Shown: positions 14,670 through 20,341 of the stretch, one piece after another
Layout of the letters: each line of letters starts with the position of its first letter
Numbering within the stretch: position 1 is the stretch's first letter
Assembly: GCA_041663325.1 (NCBI GenBank)
Contig: JBAZRN010000019.1
Coordinates: 1 to 20,341 of the forward strand
Reading direction: 5' to 3'
DNA length: 20,341 nucleotides
DNA from: CAJBLF01 sp041663325
GTDB taxonomy: Bacteria; Patescibacteriota; Gracilibacteria; Absconditabacterales; Absconditicoccaceae
The notes under the pieces: generated by a model
Databases searched by the model: none
The model's input: the letters and a program-made list of their open reading frames with translations, nothing else
What the model was told of the DNA's origin: nothing
Program-made: the position numbers and the translations under genes

Positions 14670-14695
14670 TTTCCTTATTTCATTAAATTTTTTAA

Positions 14696-14746
14696 CCACC
14701 GCTTTGCGGGGTAAAATCACACAAAAAAAACGATTTTATTTTTTTA
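14696..14746 (+). terminator. Terminator between rpmG and rpsP
   Basis: A small GC hairpin, CCACCGC-TTT-GCGGGG (14696-14711), is followed by TAAAATC (14712-14718) and GATTTTA (14732-14738) flanking an A-rich loop, then seven T. Either hairpin could work; the second plus the T-run has the classic form. Confidence 0.6.
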
Positions 14747-14756
14747 TACATTTATT

Positions 14757-15056
14757 ATGTTAGTTATTAGACTTTCCAGACATGGAAGAAAAAATTTAGC
14801 TGTTTATAGAGTTGTTCTTTCTGAACATACTAAACCAGTAAAATATTGATACAAAGAAGTCTTGTGATCATATGATCCTGTAAAACACACCTTGCAAGTT
14901 GATGTAGATACTATTCTTGCGCGGATCAAAAAATGAGCCCAGCCATCAGAAAGAGTGGCAAAGCTCTTACTTAAAGAAACAAAAAATGATTTCTTTAATA
15001 AGTTTATCGAACATAGAGAAAGAAAAGGAATAACGAAAAAAGAAGAGAAGAAATAA
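14757..15056 (+). CDS. rpsP: 30S ribosomal protein S16
   Basis: A 99-aa small-subunit protein. MLVIRLSRHGRKNLAVYRVVLSE is the S16 N-terminus (MVxIRLxRxGxKxxPxYRIVVaD); the next block, YGYKEVLGSYDPVKHTLQVDVDTILARIKKGAQPSERVAKLL, matches GxYxExxGxYxP and the SEtVxxLL helix. Three glycines, including those of YGY and LGSYDP, are TGA codons. The start at 14757 is fixed by the family N-terminus. The C-terminal tail is a Lys/Glu-rich extension. It follows a terminator, so it likely has its own promoter, which I cannot point to with confidence. Confidence 0.95.
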
Positions 15057-15080
15057 TCCTACCGATCATGGTGTCTCAGT

Positions 15081-15557
15081 ATGAAATTTTATTTTTTTCT
15101 GTGCGTTATGAATTCTATATATGCTAATGCTGATTTTCAAAATGTCATCTTGACCGTGTTGGCTTTGGTGGTGCTTTTGGTAATCGTTTGATGTATGTAT
15201 ACGTTTATTCGTGCTATTATTATGTTTATTTTTTCTAATAGTAAGGAAGAAAATAAGAAAAAGTGACGAAATAGTATAAGATTTATGATTATTGGTGTCG
15301 TTTTGACTATTGTACTCTTACTTTTGGTGCCTGTTGTGCTTAGACGAATGAAAGTTCCTAAATATGACGTTTATACTCCTAAAAATATTTTTAGTAGAGC
15401 GGGTGAACTCATAAATGGATTGTTTAATCTTGGTAATGTGATCAAACAAAGTCAAACTAATAGTGAGTATCGTGGTGAACTTTACGATAGCAGTGTAAAT
15501 TCTCCTTCTAATTTACAACTTCCCCAACCTATTTCGAGTGATGCGTACAATCTCTAG
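15081..15557 (+). CDS. Small exported two-helix membrane protein
   Basis: A 158-aa protein starting 24 bases after rpsP. The N-terminus (MKFYFFLCVMNSIYANA) looks like a signal peptide with an ANA-type cleavage site. Two membrane helices follow: about 22-50 (VILTVLALVVLLVIVGCMYTF and the next hydrophobic turn) and about 68-86 (FMIIGVVLTIVLLLLVPVV), separated by a short basic loop (SNSKEENKKKGRN). The C-terminal 65 residues are polar. Signal peptide plus two helices with a basic cytoplasmic loop resembles VirB2/TrbC-type pilins of type IV secretion systems, but no diagnostic motif supports that, and no other secretion gene is near. Function unknown. Three glycines are TGA codons. Confidence 0.7.
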
Positions 15558-15640
15558 ATTTGAAATGTGTTTGAAAACGAGGAATAAATCATTACTACTT
15601 CTCATAATTGTTAATTGTTTTATAATTTTTTTGTTTAGAG

Positions 15641-16267
15641 ATGCATAGAAATTTTAATCTATCTGAAAGGATTTCAAAAATCGTTCAAAAATTCTGAAGA
15701 TTTACTAAACATCAAAAGGTGTTTGTTCTTTATCTTTGGGCTCTTGCTTTTTTTCTTATTGTTTTGCCATTGATCAAAATTTCTCCCGTTAATGATATAT
15801 CACATTCAGTTTGGTTGTTTAATGGGCACTTATTTAAAATATTATTAATTATCATTGTAAGTATGGTTGTCCTCTTGAGTCGAAACATGAATTTTAAATT
15901 TAAAAATTTTGTTATTGGATATTTTGGTTTTAAGGAAAATGATTCGCTCTTCAATTTTGGGTTTTTGTGGATCATAGCAACTGCTTTCTTGGGGATGGGT
16001 GATGCTATCAGTGTTGTAGGAACAACTACACAAACTATTAAACTTAGTTGAGCATATTATTTCATCCAACTCTTTTTGCTTTTATGACTTGTATTGACTT
16101 TGATATCTGTGCTTAAGCATGCTAAAGATAATTCCAACAAGACCAAAATTGTTAATGTAGTAGATGAAGATGCCATGAAATCAGTTCAGCATAAAAAATC
16201 TTTTAAGGGACTTTTTGATGAAGAAGAAGGCGAAGAAGAACAACCAAAAGAACATCATTTCGAATAA
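15641..16267 (+). CDS. Four-helix membrane protein, function unknown
   Basis: I do not recognise this 208-aa protein. Four probable membrane helices: about 28-45 (VFVLYLWALAFFLIVLPL), 63-80 (LFKILLIIIVSMVVLL), 106-125 (FGFLWIIATAFLGMGDAISVV) and 139-158 (AYYFIQLFLLLGLVLTLISVL). The C-terminal 45 residues are cytoplasmic and strongly charged, with the acidic stretch DEEEGEEEQ and His-rich end KEHHFE. It follows the two-helix protein by 83 bases in the same direction and may be co-transcribed. TGA codes Gly at three sites, which are spread through the helices. Confidence 0.7.
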
Positions 16268-16299
16268 ATGACAAAATGATAAAAAAGCTGTCCGATAAA

Positions 16300-16320
16300 C
16301 ATCGAGACCAGGTCGCGATG
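16300..16320. repeat. Small inverted repeat upstream of the ferredoxin gene
   Basis: CATCG (16300-16304) pairs with CGATG (16316-16320), with inner GAC/GTC. It has no T-run, so a terminator role is doubtful. The rest of 16268-16376 shows no gene; TTGTCT at 16338-16343 could be a -35 element. Confidence 0.4.
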
Positions 16321-16376
16321 AAATAATGAAATGCTTCTTGTCTGAATACTATCTTTATTTTGTTAACATTATTATA

Positions 16377-16553
16377 ATGGCTGGTATAAATGATAAATGT
16401 ATATGATGTTGAACATGTGCTGCAATTGCTCCTGAACTTTTTAAAGTAGAGGGCGTTCCTGCGCAACTTATTAAACAACCAACTCCTGAAGATAAAAAAA
16501 AATATGATGAGGCACAATCTGCTTGTCCTGCTGGCGCTATTGAAAACTTCTAA
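16377..16553 (+). CDS. [4Fe-4S] ferredoxin
   Basis: A 58-aa electron carrier with one 4Fe-4S cluster. The ligands are C8, C11 and C14 in DKCIGCGTCAAIAPELF, plus a fourth Cys in SACPAGAIENF near the end. Both glycines of CIGCGTC are TGA codons; under the standard code the protein would stop inside its cluster motif. Length and motif spacing fit the short single-cluster ferredoxins (GIxVDxxxCIGCGxC...A...CPxxAI). It is a single-gene unit ended by the terminator at 16578-16619. The redox partner is not in the window. Confidence 0.93.
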
Positions 16554-16568
16554 TAACAACTGAATATA

Positions 16569-19500
16569 CTAAAAATCAACAATCCATGGTAGAGAAAATT
16601 TGTACTGGATTGTTTTTTTGTTATCTCGCAAAATTGCTCTTACTTGATCGTTATTAGTGAGATCGTTTGAAAAATCAGCAAACTGGCAAGGACATTGGTT
16701 GCATGTTCCTATTGCTGGAATATCTATACATAGTTTAACATCTTGAGGGCAAGTTGCACATGTTTCTCATGGGTCTATAATTCCATTCCCACATGAAGGA
16801 ACACCGCATGTTCAATAATCTTGGGGACATGTTTTACAATCTTCATTGGGTTCTTTTTTACCGTTTCAACATATTCAACAGCTAGGAATGTCTGCAGGAC
16901 AGTTTTTACAGTTTTCTCCTTCTGCCTGGATGCCATCTCCACAAACAGAAGTACAAGTTCATATATCTTGAGGACAATTATTGCAGTTTTCACCTGAGTC
17001 ACTACTACCGTTCCCGCATGAAGTCAAAGGAATAGTAATATCTGTAGGTTTTATAATTATAACATCATTGGTAATCCCAAGCAGAGGAGTTATTCCTTGC
17101 TGGTTGCATCCAAGTTCTAGTCATATTTCTGGACAACCATCTTCATCGTTTATTCCATTCCATGTTTCTTGGATAGTCGGACAGAGATCTTGTATATCCG
17201 GTATTCCATCACCATCAGTATCTAGTGTTTCTCAACTACTTAAGATTGGTGTAGCGATTTGCGCATCGCCAATACCGTCCTGATTGAGATCAAGCTGATC
17301 AGCATTGTTATTGAATGGCGCGTTATCAAGTGAACAAATTCCTTGGTAATGTTTTGCTAATATTTCTTGATTGAGATTTGCATTTGGTTTGCTTGGATCG
17401 CTTTCATAGGAACAATCTTTATTTTCAAAGTTTATCAATCCAAGAAGATTTGGTATACCATCTCCATCAATATCACTATCACAGATATCTGGTATCCCAT
17501 CACCATCCAAATCACATCTATAACTTTTAAGATTTCATTGTATTTTCGCGTCTAAGCAGCTGTCAGTTCCGTTGATTGCGATAGTTGCTTGGGTTTTGAG
17601 ATAGGAACATTGATTGATATATATGCTATCTTGAGGGGTCAGTATTCAATTTTTTTGATATGAATGAACAAATAAACTTGGCATTTTTTCTGATCATGCC
17701 TTTTTCTGAGTTATTCCATCTGCAAATTCTGCTATTTGCATAAGCGGTGTTTTGAGAAGTGTTCCTATAATACGTGTGGAAAAGTTTATCTTTTGCCCTA
17801 TATTTGCAATCAATTGGGACGGTGTCATAAGTAAGGCATATGATGCTAATAGCGTTTTGTCTGAAATATTTATGGTAATAATGTTTGTTAATTTTTTCCC
17901 GTCAGTAAGTGTTATGGCTTGTGTGATTACTTTTTTTCCTGCATTAGTATAGCTATATTCTGTTGTGAGTGTTGTATTGTTTTTTTTAATGCCATCTCCG
18001 AAGTCTCGATCTACGGCGACGATGTCGGTTTGGCTAATGTTGTAGGTGTTGGTATCGAGAAGAATTTTTTGATTAATTTCAGGATTTATTATATTGCTTC
18101 TGAGTAATGCTCATTTTCCTTCATCTATTCCAATTGTAAAATAACTGATACCTGCTAGTTCTCCGTTTTTGTATCCCTTTACCAGTACTGGGTTTTCTCA
18201 TGGCTGTTTAAATATTCTTTTGAGACTTTGTCCAGCAGCTTTTTTGGAAGTAATGTTCTCTTTTTGAAATATCCATTCTATTTCGTCAAAATCTCCTAGT
18301 AATGATGCAGAAAGTGTGCTTTCTGTGCTCCCTTTTCCTCCGATTGCACTTGCTCTGGTTTGTAACGCTTTACTATCTCCTATTTGTCCTCCTATGATTA
18401 CGATAACTTGCGCTTTAGCTTCAGTGTTATTTCATTTGGCAATTGCTTGTACATTGTACATGCCTGGTGAAACGAAGGTGTGATGTATTGGCGTTCCATT
18501 GCCTTGTGTTCCATCTCAGAAATCTCGATGCACTTCATATACATTTCCTTTGCTTATCGCAGTAAATGTTGTCGTTAGCGGCGCACTTCATTCCAGTTTA
18601 TCAATGTTAATATAAAGTCCTATCTGATTGCCTATATTTTCGCATGCGTCTCCGATACCATTACTATTTGTATCTTCTTGTCCAGTATTTACGATAAACA
18701 AACAATTATCCATTGCTTTAGTCCGTTTTGATATATCAATTTTCCCTTCTTCGTCGACGATTCCTATAGGGTTTTTTATTGTGTCTCCATCAATATCATC
18801 ATCACATACATCTCCCATTTTATCATTGTCGGCATCTTTTTGTGAGGGATTGTAGCTATTTGGACAGTTGTCTTTAGCATTGTCGATACCATCACAATCA
18901 TAATCATTATTAAATACACAACTGATTTTTCCATTGAGTTTGAATAGGGTATCTAGGACTGTTTTTCCATCAATATTTTTATCGATATTCTTTCGTTGGT
19001 TTTGATCTATATTTATGATGCTTTGATTATAGAGCAGATTGAGCTCAGCAACTGGCCAATATCATTGTTTTATTTTACCAATCTCCTGCATATTGCATTT
19101 TGTCAGGTTGAACATGCAATATTTTACATACAAATTCACTTCATCGGCATTTTGAAGAGCACAAATATTTTCGCATGATTTACTTTTTTCCGTAATATTT
19201 TTTCTATCATCAGTAGTGAAGTTTTTTACTTCATAACTATCGGATTTTAGTTTACTGATTCGTGTGTTTACTTCTTTTCGATTGAGCGTGAGGTCTTTGT
19301 AAATATATTTAGCAAGAATATTTATTACAACTTGAATAAATTCTGCTGTCGTAGTGCTTTTTGCTCCACAAAATTGTCCCCCACAAACTGGACTTGTTGC
19401 TTTCGGATATCATCTCATATAGGTGTTATCGCCTACATACGCTACACAGTAATAATATGATGCATTGTTATAGAGTCATCCTCAAAAGCTGATGTCAGAA

Positions 19501-19769
19501 AAATCTTTACCTGGTGTGGCGGTAAATGTTGACCAGAAATTCTGTACATATTTATTAAGCATATCTTGGTTCGGATTGATACAATCCTTACATTCTGTGA
19601 TATTAAGTAATCTTGCTACGTCATAACGTGAAATGCTATCTTGAGATTCAATAGTTTTGACGTCTAATCACATAGTTTGAAGTTGACTAGAAAAATCTTC
19701 ATAGGCAGCGAATACCGATGTTCAAAGCAGTCAAATCAGTGATAGTATCAGTCAGAAATATTTTTTCAT
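16569..19769 (-). CDS. Large secreted Cys-rich protein with TSP3 and PKD repeats
   Basis: A 1066-aa exported protein. The signal peptide is MKKYFGLILSLIGLLGTSVFA, with the three Gly coded by TGA. Residues to about 290 form an N-terminal domain with many Cys (CKDC, VCGGQFCGA, CENICAL). Calcium-binding thrombospondin type 3-like repeats lie at about 290-376 (DYDCDGIDNAKDNCPNSYNPSQ, DADNDKMGDVCDDDIDGD, DTNSNGIGDACEN) and 750-880 (DLDGDGIPDICDSDIDGDGIPN, DTDGDGIPDIQDLCP). Between them are PKD-like domains with DFGDGT (about 415) and DFGDG (about 586). The C-terminal 915-1020 repeats CGNG/CGDG...GExCxxCPxD about four times, like DUF4215-type disulfide repeats. No LPxTG or C-terminal membrane anchor is seen. 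It has its own promoter; its 3' end overlaps a plus-strand terminator. Likely a surface or adhesin-like protein; the role is inference. Confidence 0.88.
16578..16619 (+). terminator. Terminator of the ferredoxin gene
   Basis: A perfect 9-bp stem, AACAATCCA (16578-16586) and TGGATTGTT (16606-16614), then a T-run. It lies inside the 3' end of the convergent minus-strand surface-protein gene. Confidence 0.8.
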
Positions 19770-19778
19770 AATTCATAA

Positions 19779-19850
19779 GGTGGGAGGTGAAAGGTACTAG
19801 GTGAAAGGTCCTTGCCTGCCCTTGGTGTGCTGGGGGTTGGCGCCTGTTAC
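19779..19850. repeat. Degenerate repeat in the leader of the surface-protein gene
   Basis: AGGTGAAAGGT occurs twice in direct orientation (19785-19811), next to CTTGCCTGCCCTTGG and a short GC-rich stretch, GGGGGTTGGCGCC, unusual in this AT-rich DNA. It falls in the transcribed leader between the promoter and ATG 19769. Confidence 0.55.
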
Positions 19851-19866
19851 TTTGTTCCTATTATAG

Positions 19867-19894
19867 AGTATAAGCAAAATTGTTTTTTTTGCAA
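19867..19894 (-). promoter_or_regulatory. Probable promoter of the surface-protein gene
   Basis: On the minus strand: TTGCAA (19894-19889), 16-base spacer, TATACT (19872-19867); a second -10 candidate, TATAAT, is at 19865-19860. The leader would be about 85-90 bases, long for this window. Confidence 0.5.
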
Positions 19895-20041
19895 TAAAGT
19901 TTGGTAGTCTTTTACGATTAAGCCTTTATTCGTTATTTTTTAAACGCTTTTCTTGCATCTATATCTGTAGTGTATTTAAACTTTTCTTGTAAATAATTCC
20001 TAAAACAATAGAGTCTGATTTGTTTATTTGTTCTATAGTCT

Positions 20042-20341
20042 ATGTTCGCTAAATACGCAAATCTCAAAGATTTTATGCAGGGGAATGATTTTACTGGCAC
20101 TAAGCCAGCTTTTTTGGAGCACTTGCTAAAAAAACTGGATGAGCATATTGTTAAAAAAGGGAAAGTCCTTTTGCTTACGTTGACCAAAAAATCTTCTGAA
20201 GAAGTGACGAATTTTCTCATTTCCAAATGATATAAAGCTTTCTACTTGCATAGTGAAATCGCAACAATTGATCGTTGGGAAATTATCAAAAAATTGAGGA
20301 CAGGCGTGATAGATATAATAGTGGGAGTGAATTTATTAAGA
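20042..20341 (+). CDS. UvrB-like helicase C-terminal domain, incomplete at window end
   Basis: The first 100 codons of a gene that runs past the window. KGKVLLLTLTKKSSEEVTNFLISKGYKAFYLHSEIATIDRWEIIKKLRTGVIDIIVGVNLLR matches the second helicase domain of UvrB (motifs IV to V: RVLVTTLTKKMAE..., YLHSDI, VLVGINLLREG). UvrB loads damaged-DNA strands in nucleotide excision repair. The odd point is the start: a TAG at 20036-20038 closes the frame six bases before ATG 20042, and no N-terminal ATP-binding domain (Walker A, about 400 residues in UvrB) is upstream. So it is either a split or standalone domain, or the remains of a broken uvrB. The first 25 residues lack the RPTGLLDP motif expected just before this domain. 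Confidence 0.7.

Overview
The window comes from an AT-rich bacterium that reads UGA as glycine (translation table 25), so it belongs to the Candidatus Gracilibacteria / Absconditabacteria (BD1-5 / SR1) branch of the candidate phyla radiation. The evidence is direct. Nearly every gene is broken under the standard code, and each in-frame TGA falls where the family has a conserved glycine: signal peptidase I GDNRG, the ferredoxin CIGCGTC cluster, the YVG of two GIY-YIG nucleases, the DFGDG of a PKD domain, and sites in MurC, SSB, S16 and L33. All coding calls here use TAA and TAG as the only stops. Start codons generally lack a Shine-Dalgarno sequence, and several good promoters sit very close to the start, which suggests short-leader or leaderless mRNAs.

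Layout. 1-1004: an IS256/IS1249-like insertion sequence with a probable -1 frameshift in its transposase; it has replaced the 3' end of a minus-strand gene next to murC (1354-2796, minus). 2930-3601: two small orphan genes. 3689-4156 (minus): promoter, damaged tRNA-Leu fragment, tiny GIY-YIG nuclease, intact tRNA-Leu(CAA). 4236-6348 (plus): ssb, signal peptidase I, a PH-domain-like membrane protein, an Hsp20 chaperone, then a 14-bp minisatellite. 6619-10134: surface polysaccharide genes, namely an O-antigen-ligase-like gene with a frameshift, a GT2 glycosyltransferase and a polysaccharide pyruvyl transferase. 10203-13541 (minus): an 868-aa orphan and a 199-aa orphan. 13600-14439 (plus): tRNA-Ser(GCU), degenerate tRNA-Met fragment, a second GIY-YIG nuclease, intact tRNA(CAU), then three tandem tRNA 3'-fragments. 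14496-16267 (plus): L33, S16 and two membrane proteins. 16377-16553: a ferredoxin. 16569-19769 (minus): a 1066-aa secreted, Cys-rich, thrombospondin-type-3 / PKD surface protein. 20042-end: the start of a UvrB-like helicase C-domain gene without the N-terminal half.

Most interesting signal. Twice in 20 kb, at two unrelated tRNA genes, the same co-oriented arrangement occurs: degenerate tRNA fragment, single-domain GIY-YIG nuclease of 77-80 aa, intact tRNA immediately downstream (5 nt after the nuclease stop in one case, overlapping its last codons in the other). The fragments carry short palindromes at the anticodon arm: a clean 19-nt insertion beside the anticodon loop in the Leu copy, and an almost exact exchange of the anticodon stem-loop for a TCCCGAT-NTATCGGGA-type palindrome in the Met copies. 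This looks like a tRNA-targeting homing module that restores the tRNA it interrupts. Separately, several protein genes (murC, O-antigen ligase, glycosyltransferase, pyruvyl transferase) carry short palindromic or simple repeats in frame, comparable to Rickettsia palindromic elements.
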